A stretch of 64,000 bases of DNA from Rachicladosporium sp. CCFEE 5018 (Eukaryota > Ascomycota > Dothideomycetes > Cladosporiales > Cladosporiaceae), in contig KZ111154.1 of assembly GCA_002077045.2 (NCBI GenBank), positions 555,663 to 619,662 of the forward strand, written 5' to 3'. Position numbers and translations under genes: made by a program. Shown here piece by piece: positions 31,070 through 43,350 of this stretch. Under the pieces are notes generated by a model. The model was not told where the DNA came from. It worked only from the letters and a program-made list of their open reading frames with translations, and searched no databases. Position 1 is the first letter of the stretch, and each line of letters opens with the position of its first letter.

Positions 31070-32530
31070 TCAGCAACCCATGCTATCCTGTGCACTTCTC
31101 CGTACCTTGCGGTGGTAGATCTTCCGCTTCTCATCGCCTCCCCAGTACAGAGCAGACGCGTCCGGATTGACCATGATCCTGGGGTCAAACCTGGGCTCCT
31201 TGTCCTCGATCGCCTTGACAATTCCCTCAAGGTGACTGCCGATCTCGTCCTCCTTCACCGGGAAGTAGCACAGTGTTCCTGTACTCGCGCTGTTGCGATG
31301 ATGATACATCGGAGTGTCGATGTAGACTCTAGGCCACGCCTCTGGGAAGTTGGGCGGGACTGTGAATGAGAGATTGAATACTCCTCCGTCGAGATTGGTA
31401 GACGGCTCGCCGAAGAGAGTGAGATGCCAGACGAATGGGTTCGAAGAGTCAGGGAGTGAGATTTCCAGTCTAGAGCCAGAGTACGTCGAATCGTTCCATT
31501 TATAACTGAGCTGCTTGAACTGGAACGCAAGCTGTGTGGCGAGCTGCGTAGAGTCCTTGACCTGCTTCGCGCCAGCCAGCTTCCACGCGTCGCACTCACT
31601 TGCCAGGCTACGACGAATTCTATCCAGGCGCGCACGGAGATTGAGGTACTGATACGTGCCCGCCATGCCGTTGTGAAGGTCTTCGAACCGCGTCAGAGCG
31701 AAGGCTTTGCCGTCCTTCTGCTCCTTAGAGGCTTTATCTATTGTCGCGATATACGCGTCGTAGTACCACAGGAATCGCCGCTTGAGGAGATCTGGGAACG
31801 GATCCCAAGGCGTGAGGTCTAGAGCACGGTAGGAGGACTCCGCATCGTACTCGTAGACTGAGGGTTCAGTCGCTGGAGTGGCGACATCATTCTCACCGAA
31901 GACATCAGCACTACCGCAGGTCGTGTCGGGCACAGGAGGTGTCTCAGGATCTTCGGACTTGCGCGTGTCGATACCAAGGATCTGTTCGAGGCGTGTGATC
32001 ACCGAGATGCGAAGGCTTTCGTGACGGATTTTCTGAGCGTATGCAGCGGCGTCCTTGTCCTCCAACTTGAAACGCTCAAAACCTGGCTCGTTCTCGTATG
32101 GGTTGGAGCTCATCAGAGATTGTATGCTGAGCAGCACACTCTCAAGACCTTGTGCTGAGCTCCACTGCTCGCCCTCCTCTCCTCGCCAGGTCCCTAGAAT
32201 TGACAAGCAGACCTTGCCTTGTGCGTAGATATTGGGATTGAATCGACATTTGCCACCGTTTGTCGTGATACAAGTTACTGTAGGAGGCTCAATCGGGTAT
32301 GCTCTCGGGAAGTGAATCTCAAATTCGTAGAAGCCGAACTCGTACGGTGTCTCTGGAGGGCCGATGATCAGAGCACGCATCTTACGCACGTCTGTGTCCC
32401 GACATGCAGCGGCAAGCGAGAGATCGCCGCTGGTTTGGATGTTCGCCATCTCTCGCGTTATGCGATTCACCGCACCCATCGTGTTGGCGGCGGTGGTAGC
32501 CATGCCAGCGGGGTTCCTTGATGGAGGCAT
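31070..32530 (-). CDS. Double-UBC-domain E2-like protein
   Basis: An intronless 486-residue protein with two ubiquitin-conjugating folds. The first (about 22-185) contains FPRAYPIEPPTVTC, the HPN-like FNPNIY and the active-site Cys108 in GKVCLSILGTW, close to the UBE2Z/BIRC6-type E2s. The second (about 320-470) has PFVWHLTLFGEP, VPPNFPEAWPRV and a Cys at 421 in TGTLCYFPV where an E2 active site would sit, preceded by an HHRN that resembles a changed HPN. The linker holds an acidic segment and a helical stretch. The first domain should be a competent E2; whether the second accepts ubiquitin is uncertain. It shares a 300-bp divergent promoter with TRS23. Confidence 0.85.
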   Translation of the reverse strand: MPPSRNPAGMATTAANTMGAVNRITREMANIQTSGDLSLAAACRDTDVRKMRALIIGPPETPYEFGFYEFEIHFPRAYPIEPPTVTCITTNGGKCRFNPNIYAQGKVCLSILGTWRGEEGEQWSSAQGLESVLLSIQSLMSSNPYENEPGFERFKLEDKDAAAYAQKIRHESLRISVITRLEQILGIDTRKSEDPETPPVPDTTCGSADVFGENDVATPATEPSVYEYDAESSYRALDLTPWDPFPDLLKRRFLWYYDAYIATIDKASKEQKDGKAFALTRFEDLHNGMAGTYQYLNLRARLDRIRRSLASECDAWKLAGAKQVKDSTQLATQLAFQFKQLSYKWNDSTYSGSRLEISLPDSSNPFVWHLTLFGEPSTNLDGGVFNLSFTVPPNFPEAWPRVYIDTPMYHHRNSASTGTLCYFPVKEDEIGSHLEGIVKAIEDKEPRFDPRIMVNPDASALYWGGDEKRKIYHRKVRRSAQDSMGC

Positions 32531-32830
32531 GCTGGCGGTGCGGTGAGCTGGACGGGAAGCTCCTCAAGGAGCGGAATAGTGATGAGACCACCGGTGAGGG
32601 TCAAGGCAGCCAGGCACAATTTGTCTTGGCTGAATCTTGGTGAAATGGAGGTGGTGAGACTGAGCCGCGCGAAGCTCTCCCCACACTGTCGCGTGGCAGC
32701 CTGTAGATCTCCCGCAGCCACTTCCGCCGCCAAACTTGGGTACGTGAGGCCATACACTATTCTTCACATTTCAATCGCCGTAGATTCAGAGGGCAGTGTT
32801 CTAACTACGGGAGGCTTCCCGAGGAGACCC
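32531..32830. promoter_or_regulatory. Short bidirectional promoter
   Basis: Exactly 300 bp between the divergent E2-like and TRS23 start codons, so both promoters are contained in it. No named motif is evident. Confidence 0.5.
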
Positions 32831-33334
32831 ATGGCGAGATGTACGTCCAAGTTCCCTCCACTCCAATCGCACCGCTTACATCTAGCCAGGGTAGTCTTCG
32901 CCCTCCTAATCATCAACAAAGCGGGCGGCCTCATCTATAACCATACCTTCGCCCCCGGCCTGCAAGCGCTGAACAGCAACGACTCTCTCATCCTCGCTGG
33001 CACATTCCACGGCATCCACGCCATCTCGCGTACGCTCAACCCAGTTCCTCCCAAGCCCTCCAATACCTCGGTCCCCAACTCGCGGAACCTCCCCACCACC
33101 GGCATCGAATCGCTGGAGAGCAGTCACTTCAGGTTGACTTGTTTCCAAACGCCGACGGGTGTGAAGTTCCTGCTGGTCACGAGTCCGGAGCAGCCTAATG
33201 CTGACGTCGTGGTGAGGAGGTGTTACGAGATCTATGGGGACTACGTTGTGAAGAATCCGTTCTACAGTCTAGAGATGCCGGTGCGGGTCGAGAAGTTCGA
33301 GAAGGCATTGGCTGGATATCTGGTTAGGCCATGA
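32831..33334 (+). CDS. TRS23: TRAPP subunit TRS23 (TRAPPC4 family)
   Basis: A single exon of 167 residues with a sybindin/longin-type fold. The conserved start FALLIINKAGGLIYNHTF is followed by LILAGTFHGIHAISRTLNP, the central GIESLESSHFRLTCFQTPTG and the C-terminal VVVRRCYEIYGDYVVKNPFY. These fit TRS23, a core subunit of the TRAPP complexes that act as exchange factors for Ypt1/Rab1 and tether vesicles at the Golgi. The N-terminal ~20 residues (MARCTSKFPPLQ...) are not typical. A GTACGT right after the ATG invites an intron, but splicing to the nearest AG gives a stop, so I kept the unspliced model; the first exon may be wrong. Confidence 0.85.
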   Translation: MARCTSKFPPLQSHRLHLARVVFALLIINKAGGLIYNHTFAPGLQALNSNDSLILAGTFHGIHAISRTLNPVPPKPSNTSVPNSRNLPTTGIESLESSHFRLTCFQTPTGVKFLLVTSPEQPNADVVVRRCYEIYGDYVVKNPFYSLEMPVRVEKFEKALAGYLVRP

Positions 33335-33771
33335 AATGTGGCATAGACCGATATGTGGTGATTAATACGAATCTGGGCGCGCACGAGTAGCGAATCTCTC
33401 AGGACAATGGGCACACGCTGCACCAAAGGAGCAAGCTGAGAAGTGTTGCGGCATTTAAAGCAGGGCATTCGGCGCTCAAGTGCGCTCGCGGCCAACAAAC
33501 ACACCGACAAAATTTCTGGGCCGCCCGTATGGCACACGAAACGCATGAAGTAAGAGCGCAATCGACTTGAGTGCTACGACTCGCACAGTCTACCTGCACC
33601 ATCAAAGGGAGAGCACCGTCATTACCGCCAAATCCGCATCAGTCAAAGCAAGCAAGTCTCCCACATCGCACAGGATTCACCCTCGAGCCTGGCCTTTCTT
33701 ACACCAGAACCATAACCACGCTCCGTTCCCTCATTTCGCTTTCACGCTCACACTTCATTTTCTCACTTCGA
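33335..33771. other. Convergent intergenic region
   Basis: 437 bp between the converging TRS23 and CYSTM genes; it holds both 3' ends. A pyrimidine- and CACA-rich stretch lies at about 33700-33850, running into the CYSTM gene. No other feature seen. Confidence 0.4.
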
Positions 33772-34124
33772 TCAACAGCACCCTTCCGCGCACTCACAGC
33801 AGTCAACACAACAATCACACCCTTCCTCGCACACAAAGCAACAGCACAACACCGCCAGACAGCTCATCAGACACCCTCGGTCTTTCTTCTCTTTGTACAC
33901 GACTTGTTGCTGGGGCGGCTGTTGCTGGTAGCCCATCTGTTGCTGGGGAGGGTAGCCGCCATATTGCTGTTGAGGTGGGCCGTAGTTGCCTTGTGGAGGT
34001 CTGTAAGGAACATGTGGTTAGTGAGGAGTTGCGCGGTATCATGGGCCGACCTGAGAGGGACACACCCGTAGGATTGCTGTGGGTATTGGGGCTGGCCCTG
34101 CTGGTAGTAGCCTTGTGCCGACAT
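33772..34124 (-). CDS. CYSTM-domain small membrane-associated protein
   Basis: Two exons, 34066-34124 and 33772-34000, join in frame (TAC GG | A) to 95 residues. The N-terminal two thirds is Gln/Pro/Tyr/Gly-rich (PPQQQYGGYPPQQQMGY). The end is a Cys-rich hydrophobic module, DRGCLMSCLAVLCCCFVCEE followed by further CC pairs, which matches the CYSTM module found in fungal and plant stress-response proteins (yeast YDL012C type). These proteins attach to membranes through the Cys-rich tail, possibly palmitoylated, and have been linked to metal and stress tolerance. The 65-nt intron uses a GTGTGT donor and a TTACAG acceptor. Confidence 0.85.
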
Positions 34125-36278
34125 CTTGACGATGGTACGCGTAGCTGATGAGTTTGGTGTCTTGCGCAATAAAGTCGATCAATGGAGATAGCGCTCTTGT
34201 GTTGCTGGAGTTGTACACGTCAGCTTTGCTTTTGGCGCAAACCACCCGCCTCGCAGCGCAAGCCACCTAATCCACTCTCATGTGCCCACATGTCTCAGGC
34301 GCATACTCACATATGTCACTGGCTGCTTGTCGCTGATGCTGCTATTAGTGCGACGTGAATGCTGGTGTCGATGCTGAGGATCGATGAAGTGCAAGTGAGG
34401 CCTGGAGATGGGAAGCGACAGTTGGGCTCGAGCTGAAGGTGACGAATACACCAATAGAGTTGGAGCGGGATCTCCGGCAACTGCGGAAGGGCTCTCGGAG
34501 ACTTTGGCTAAGCTTTTCTTGGCACGTGTAAGCGTTGTCACAGTAATGGCGGGGAAAAGTCACATTTGCATAGGAGGAAGGGCATGATCGCTTGCGAGGA
34601 ATCGATGGCAGTCCGCCGCAATGAGGATTTCCACAGGGAGGATTACGTTATATGACTGCGAGGATTTTCGTGGCGCGTTGATAGAAGAACACTATACATA
34701 GATTCTGCCACTACCATACGGGGCAAACGCGCAAGCAGACTCAAGCGTAGTGGGTTCGGATATACTCGCCTTGCTGCCAGACGTGATTGCTTGATGGCAC
34801 TGGCTCTGGCCGAGCGTGCATATTGAAGGACATTCGATGCAGAGCATGACCGTGCAACCACAATGTTCTGCTGGCGTATCGGTCACTCAGTAAAAAAGCA
34901 TGGCACCCGAATGATCGGGCAATGCAGGACGCTCTTGCAGATGCTTGAGCTCTTGATAAGACCGCACAACACCATTAGAATCTCCGCGATCTGCTCGATC
35001 GTGTCTAGACAATCAATTCGCGTCAATGGGGACATGCTACACTTGGTGATGATCGCCAATCATGCAATGTGCGCAGGCGATGGCTTTTCCATGCTATCGT
35101 TTCATTCGTTTCCCTTCGTTGCGTCGCTCGGTCACAGTCCACAACACTATACTGACTCGGGTCCAGCCAAGCATCACTCTCTTGTCGGCCTTCTATGCTC
35201 ACTACAACTCAGTCCACGCGTTCTGTTCTCGGCTCGGCTGTGGGTGTGGCCTGGACCCTCCACCATCTGCGTCGTACAAAGGATACATTGCCTTGATGCA
35301 GGTCCTGACACGCTTATGCTTCGGGAAAATGCAACAACATCAGGGTTCTTCCAGATTGCATGCACAGCTGCAGGGAATTAGATGGAAGCGAGTCCGAGTC
35401 CGTTCTCAGTGGCACCACACAGTCATGCGATGCAGTATTTCGCACGCCCTGTCCAGACCATCTCAGTTGCAGCCAGCGCGGTAGAGAATGTGATCTATCG
35501 GCAATCTGACCTGCACACGAGTGGTGTGAGGTATCACCACCCGTCACCGGCGCTCACAGGCTGCGATTGGCATGCAGAGGCGTTCTGCATGTCTTGCTTC
35601 CCCGGCTGTCACATCGATGCATCTTGTGCCAGAGCATTGGAAGCCGGAAGCAGCGTGCTGCATGCCAGGGACCGGGTTACCATTGCTTGGTGGTGTGTAG
35701 ACCGGAGCCCCTCCGGCAACGAGGTGAGGTTGATCGCCCATGCTTGGCGATCACCCTATAGCTGCATGGGTATCGCATGGGGCCGTCTTGTAAAAACAGT
35801 CCGAGCCGGCGACAGCGTGGCTGTCTGTAGAATACCATTGATCTACAGAGAAATCCCCCGACGGCTCGCTCTGGTGATTCCCCGAAGGCTTGCTTGAAGT
35901 CAAAGGACGAGCCGGTAGTAGCATGGAAGTGGCAAAAGCTAGCGAGGTACTGCATTACTATCGTACATGTTACCTCACTTCCCTGTTCTTCAGATCGCTT
36001 CCCATTAGACGCCAGCTGACGACGCCTTTCTTCAAGCCCCATGCAGCAGATGCGGAAGCAGACATGAGGTGCTCATACAGTCCCAACTTGTCGCCAATCA
36101 CCGTGACTCCCGATCGGAAAGAAAATTATGGCGAACAAGATAGCCCTCTTCACGCCCGGACATGCCGAATGACAACGCCTCGAACTCCAGATGCATATTG
36201 ACGGGCCGGTCGGGTGTCTGTAGATGCATCAGTACCGATCACGTCACGGCGAGGTCCGGGTACCTGTGCTTACCGATC
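34125..36278. other. Gene-poor stretch
   Basis: About 2.2 kb without a convincing gene. Several ORFs of 60-170 codons exist on both strands, but they overlap each other, lack recognisable domains and have mixed low-complexity composition. No tRNA-like or repeat structure was spotted. Confidence 0.4.
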
Positions 36279-36576
36279 TCAATTCACTTCGGTGCCGCAT
36301 GCAGGGCAACGCTTACCGCGTATGACCCAGACTGTCTGGCCGCGATGTAGACAGCTTGGACATCTTTGCCCAGGTACCTGGTCGAGATCAGTCTGATTCT
36401 GGGTGGATAAGGCCGCTGCGAGCGGTACGTACTGGCATTGTCCGCACGGGGAGATTGCCATCGAGTGGAGAGAAGTGTCTGCTCGAACGACCTTCGCGGT
36501 GGGAGTGCAGCGTCGGTAGTTGTTCGATGCCCAGGCGGCGGAGCGTCGCCTCGTAGCGCTGGCGGCAGCAAGACAT
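36279..36576 (-). CDS. Candidate small zinc-ribbon protein
   Basis: Two exons, 36433-36576 and 36279-36377, across a 55-nt intron (donor GTACGT, branch ACTGATC, acceptor CGACCAG), join in frame to 80 residues. The protein starts MSCCRQRYEATLRRLGIEQL and ends with two CxxC pairs 18 residues apart, GQRCPSCLHRGQ and GKRCPACGTEVN, a spacing compatible with a zinc ribbon. Exon 1 alone would read into another frame, and the paired Cys motifs only appear after splicing, which supports the model a little. No family is recognised and there is no second copy in the window for comparison. It may be spurious. Confidence 0.4.
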
Positions 36577-38608
36577 GGTAGGCGGTAAGGCAAAGGCGTT
36601 GGTGAGGTCAGTAAAGGTAGTGGTATAGTGTATCAAGGTCGAAAGGTTCGGGACTCGGAAAAGGTAAGCTGTAGCGACTGTTGATGTTGAGTATGCTGAC
36701 AGGTCAAGAGCCGAGAGAGTGAACTGTGTACGAGAGGGCTGCTGGGAGTAGTTGAACTTCGAACGCAGACACAAGGGGCATGCATACTTATATCGGCCAG
36801 GACTCGGTGAGTACAGTATGTGTCGTGTCGCAAACATGCATAGCATTGCTGTTGAGCACTCCCAATTATGCCGCTAGCCTGCCACCCTGAACAAACACTC
36901 GACGTACTCGTCAAGTCTGCCGGTTAGCTGTCTTGTGCTCCAAGGGCCATGACACAGGTCCGGCGACCTGCTCAAGCTCACGGTTACACTCGCACATAGG
37001 ACCAGTGACCGATCCGACATCCCGTAAGCGAAGTCGGAATGCTGCCTCTAGAATGAACGAATGCTCGACTCGCGCACTCGAAAGCACGCGGAAGTTGCCG
37101 TCTAGACCTGCGGCGGGTCATGGATCGTGACAGATGCATGATAGAGTTCAAGCTTCTGCGCAATGGCATGAGACCAAGTGAGATGCCCATGTGTGAGGTG
37201 ATGGCAGAATTGCAAGCTAGAACAACGGGCCTGACGCGCCGAGCTCTGTGCCTGCGGCTTGCGCCATCGCACGTCGCGATCCACATCTAGGGAACCCAGA
37301 TAGATTAATCAAGCGCTCCAGCAACCGCACCACACGCCAGGCATGCCGGCAACCTGGAAGCTGGGACGGATCAAGCACGCCTCCCAATCGCTTAAGGAGT
37401 GATGATACTTATAGTGTGAGAATACAGCAGCTTGCGATGTGATCAGCTTACATACAGAGTCGTTGACTTGTGGTAGAGCTGTCCTTGCCTTTGACTGATG
37501 CGCAGGACGTTCGAATGGACTTTGTGACCTGTCAACTCTGTGCGGAAAGTCTACTGTGCAGCCGGGAAAGTGGTGAGAGCGTGCCGTTTAGGGCCAACGC
37601 TTGTGCATCGGCGTGATTGCTCAAGCATGGATGGAGGTCCTCGGTGCAGGTGCAGGATCAATTCCGGCAGGCCGCATGTGGCTGCAGGACATGAGGAACA
37701 AGTCAAGATGTTTTTCGAGACTGCAGGAGACCTTCGAAGTTAGCTTAGACGGAAGAAACCTTCTGGACCCGATCTTGGCAGACGCTTACCGCTTCGGGTC
37801 CTGCCGACTGACCTCACATCGATCCCACCCCAAGGCTCCCATGACAAATGTGATAGGTGTTGCGAGCATGGCTGCCAAAAATACAGGCTAAGTGCAGCAC
37901 AAGTCTTTCCGCTCGCTTCGAGCAAGACCGTCGCTGTTATAACCCTTCTCCAGATCTGAGGACGGTTTCAAGGTCCACAAGGGGTTTCACTGCATGAAGG
38001 ACACTGCGATCCATTGCAGTTGCAGCGACACCGCTCTTCCTGCAGCAGCTGCTTCTGCTGACCACAGTATGGGACATTTGAAGGACTGCACCATACTTGT
38101 CGAGACTCGAACAGACCATTAGATTGAGGAGACGACCTCCCAGCCGAGTTTCAGTGGGCTCATAGTGGTTGCAATCGCTGCCACGATAACATACGCTGTG
38201 GTCAGCCTAGAACACTCGAAATCATGCGAAACTGCACAGTCTGCTCAATTCGCAGGCGGAAATTGGCTGCAAGCTAAAGTCGGTAGTCTTCGGCACTCTC
38301 GGAATTGGTACAGTCAAATATCCACTCGCACGCACCGAACCATTGGGCCAATGCTGCCCTACTCCATAACCCACCATAGCATCAATTCTCAGCGACTCTG
38401 TTGTTGCTCCATGATCGGCGATGTACTATCAGATTCACAGCTGCTGAGCGTTGCACGACCTGCTTGAGGCGCTGTCTGCGTACGCCAGCGGCTCTCACAT
38501 TGCGATATAGCAACCTCGGACCGCCCCGATGAATCATCACATCGAAGCGATTTCCCTAGCCACTCGTATATGAGCTGCTGATCTTGAGCTGTCCAGTCCG
38601 TTGGACAC
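36577..38608. other. Gene-poor stretch
   Basis: About 2.0 kb with scattered short ORFs on both strands and nothing recognisable. It includes the 3' flank of the PLC gene. Confidence 0.4.
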
Positions 38609-40837
38609 TCAGCTCGCCACCTGACCCGCCTGCGCGGAAGCGACAACGGACATTGTTGAGTTGATGAGCAACCGCGCATTACATCCCCGTCCAGACAGAT
38701 CGGAGAGGTGAAGTAGCTGCAGACCTGGGCGGAACCGATCAAGTCTGTAACACCCCCATGCGATCATCTTGTCCTGCTGGAAACGATCCTCATCCATGAG
38801 CTTGAACCTGCAAGTACTATCATTAGCTGGTGTTTTCCCAGTTACAGCCGCGTAGCAAAATGAGAAGTGCGTTACTGAAGTACTTCTCCACAGTTTCGGC
38901 AGTTGCTGGATGCTGACAGCGCACAGCATGGCAGTGTGACGGCACTTGTGCAGCCACCCGTTGGTATAGCGTGGTCACTAAGCGACCAAACGCGCAACGG
39001 CCTTGTACTCCTCGCAGACCGGCAGCAAGAGCCGCGCTCGTGCTGGCTACCCCAGACTTCCATGGTCGCGTGCTCCAAGCCGGAGATTGATGTGGCGGTG
39101 TGTCTCGTCTCACGGAGTGTACTCGCCACACTGCCGCACAGTACGACCATGACAAGATCAAGCAGCACCAAGCAACGTCAGACCGCTCTGTGCTGGTCGC
39201 ACGCAGAAACGCTGAATATGGTGCATGATCCCAACGATAGAAACCGGAATGGAAGCCACGTACCTAATGAAGCTCAACTCGGGCACAACACTAGTAACGC
39301 CCGCAAAGCTCAACGCCTCGCCAGCGAAGTCGGGATCGCGACTATGCCGCACGGAAGTCTTGCGCTTCCATTCCCCACCTTTGTTCTTCCCACCATCTCG
39401 GAAATCACTAGTACCGTCGTCGGACTGAGAGCCGACATGCAATTCACACTTCACATATGCATCTGGCATACTTTCCTCGATCCCCAGTCCTTGTGCGGCC
39501 AAGATTCTGATCGTGAGATCCATGTCGGTCCGTTTAAGTGCAGGCAGTGTGCCGTTCTCCAATCGATAGCCCTCCGGCTTGAGCACCCAGCCACCCGTTC
39601 CTGTGAACATAGCTTCGTTGAGCATCATCGCGGCGTTCATCTGCTGCCAATTCAAAGCCACCATCTGTATGCCTTGCCGCCAGAACGGCGCCGGATCAAG
39701 GTTGTTCGACCGGACTCTGGTGCCTTTCGGGTACGCTCGCATCAGGTAGTCGAGGTTGTGCTTGAATACTTGACCGGGTGACTCCTCGTGAAGATCCAAT
39801 AGCTTGCCTTCGCCAAGTGCGAAGATGTGCGTTGGGAGCTTGGCTTCGGGCTGATCGAAACCATGGAAATGACAGCTCCGAGTATACACGCCGAGACGAC
39901 CAAGTGCTCCGATGATCGTGCCTTTCTTGACTTGCTCGCCTTGTGTCTCATCGTCCGATGACTCTTCGTGTGAAGTAGTCTTCGACAGCGACTTGTCCGC
40001 CTTTTCAGGCGGCGTGTACTTGACCTTGATCAAGATTCGCTTCCTGAGGCTTTCCAGCGTTGGCAGAGGCGTGGTCTCACTGAAGTCAGAAGGTATCGGT
40101 ACAAGATACTGCTTCCAGTAATCATTGATGATCTCCACCATGATCTCTTGCTGTTCGGAACTGGTGTGTACCTCGAAAGAGACAATGAGAGGCAGATCCG
40201 ACTTCCGGAATGCGTAATCGCGAATAACTTCAGCCACCTTGCGAAACGGCACTTCTTTTGTTGCTGTATAGCCGTGATAGACCTTTGGCTCAGCGCGACC
40301 GCTCATAGTCCGCCACGGCGTGGGCATGTGGTCTTCGCCCGGTGAGGAATCTGGCCTCGCGGCTTCGTCCTGGACCGGTTTGATGGGCTTGTCATTGGAT
40401 TTGAGCTTGTCGAGACCTTTCTTGAAGAGGCCGCGAAGCTTCTTCACTTCGCTTTCCTTACGTGGCTTGCCGGTCTGTCCTTCGGCATCAGATGATGAGG
40501 CCGAAGAAGGCGAGTCGCCATCCCAAACGTCAATCTCAATGCACCGACATCCTCGCTTGAGGACGTCTTTGTAGGCATCTGTTGAGCTTTTCGACCATAG
40601 CTGGTTGCCCGTGAGATAAGTATTGTGCGAGCTGGAGATAAAGTACTGCGATATCTTGTGCGAAGTGTCCGTCGAGATGGGCGATGGTTTTGACGACTCT
40701 GGAGAGACAAGAGTCGTAAGGAAGTGGTCGAAGGAGTCGTGCTTGACGCCATTCTGCAGCTGGGCTTCGTACTCTGCTTTGGCATGCTTCAGGACTGTCG
40801 CTGCCAGCTCTGGTGAGTCGCTTGCTGTTGATGCCAT
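38609..40837 (-). CDS. Phosphoinositide-specific phospholipase C
   Basis: Two exons, 39264-40837 and 38609-38807, join in frame (ATT AG | G TTC) to 590 residues. The X domain has both catalytic His regions, SSHNTYLTGNQLW (His71) and VYHGYT (His188), plus CIEIDVWDGD. The Y domain contains HNLDYLMRAYPKGTRVRSNN and GIQMVALNWQQMN. A C2 domain starts near TIRILAAQGLG and crosses the splice site at VVPELSFIR|FKLMDEDRF. There is no PH or EF-hand region, so this is one of the short fungal PLCs. It should hydrolyse PIP2 to IP3 and diacylglycerol in Ca2+ signalling. The linker between the X-domain His motifs is long and Ser/Lys-rich. The 456-nt intron is far longer than others here. Confidence 0.9.
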
Positions 40838-41754
40838 TGTCTGGGAAGATGGAAGCCCGATCGGTTGCAGTCATTCACAAAATGATCGGCGAGATCGAGG
40901 AGATAGTACGTTAGCAGATGTAGTCCATGGAGGTCTAGATATCTTCGATTCACTCCTACACTCGCAGTGACCACAGTGGCAGCGATCTTGGACTGCACAA
41001 TGTTCATATGTCCGACAGGCTTTGATTGACAACACCAACTACATGCGGATTGTTCCGAGGCATTATTATCTCGTGTGAGCTCACAGCCCCAAGCCCAATG
41101 GTGCCGATCGCCAATGCATGCAGATATAGAGATGAATCCATAATGAAACAGGCCGCTTCCCCTGCAGCGATCTCACAGCTGAGTCGCGCTTCGACGTCAC
41201 TGGGCTGACCACCTGCCAGGACATCGCATCTCTGTAGGTCCCTCTATCACAACACATAAATCACGCTGATAGGAATCAATATGCCTTCTTTGAGCAAAGC
41301 GTCCGCAGAGTCTACGGTCCGCTCCTGGGGCTTCTCGCACGTCTTCTCATGGACTGATGGCCCGTAAAGCTCCCCCGCCAACACCAGGTATCCATCGACC
41401 TTCCACTGAGAAGCGCCCAGGAATGCCCACTACCCTCCGCATTCGCATGACGGCCTCACAACGCACTTAATTTTGCGTGGCGCGCTCACCATCACGTATC
41501 CCGATGATGCGAAGCCGGTGAAAGCGACATTTGGCGCGGGCAGTAGACTGGATGTCGATGCCGGGCGGAGACATGAGGTGTGGATGGGGAGGGAGGGGTG
41601 TACGTATGTTATTGGGGAGTGAGGCGTCAAGTGGGATGGCAATGGAAGTGTGACAATACGCCAACGCAGACGTGATGTGCGAAGTTCTGTACAATGAAGA
41701 TATGTACATCTGATGACAATGCTTTTGCTGTACACATATACATTTACAGCCCAC
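40838..41754. other. Intergenic, PLC promoter side
   Basis: 917 bp between the PLC start and the PEX6 stop, both on the minus strand. No gene recognised. Confidence 0.45.
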
Positions 41755-43018
<1,264 letters not shown>

Positions 43019-43118
43019 NNNNNNNNNNNNNNNNNNNNNNNNNNNNNNNNNNNNNNNNNNNNNNNNNNNNNNNNNNNNNNNNNNNNNNNNNNNNNNNNNN
43101 NNNNNNNNNNNNNNNNNN
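43019..43118. other. Assembly gap of 100 N
   Basis: Exactly 100 N. It interrupts PEX6 on the left and is followed on the right by the same sequence that follows the first gap. Confidence 0.99.
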
Positions 43119-43350
43119 CGAATTGTAAGATGTCTTGAGCATGCGGTCACGTGCTAGCTGCGTCTACTTCTGCGACGTGTATATGTACAAACACTGCAGC
43201 CCGGCATGGGTCGTTGACGGTTCGTCGACGCTTTCGTCGCGAAGAGGCTTGACGTAGATAGCAGTATATGATACCCCAATTTACCTTCGTGCGCAGATGC
43301 TTTTCTTACATACGCCAAAGTTGCGTGCAAGATACCGTAGCAAAATCACG

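Noticed and set aside
35382..35897. 171-codon ORF on the plus strand in the gene-poor stretch
   Set aside because: No domain, no start context or codon pattern unlike chance, and overlapping ORFs of similar length on the other strand.
38903..39781. 292-codon ORF opposite the PLC gene
   Set aside because: Shadow of the PLC coding strand and its intron; the PLC frame has clear catalytic motifs.
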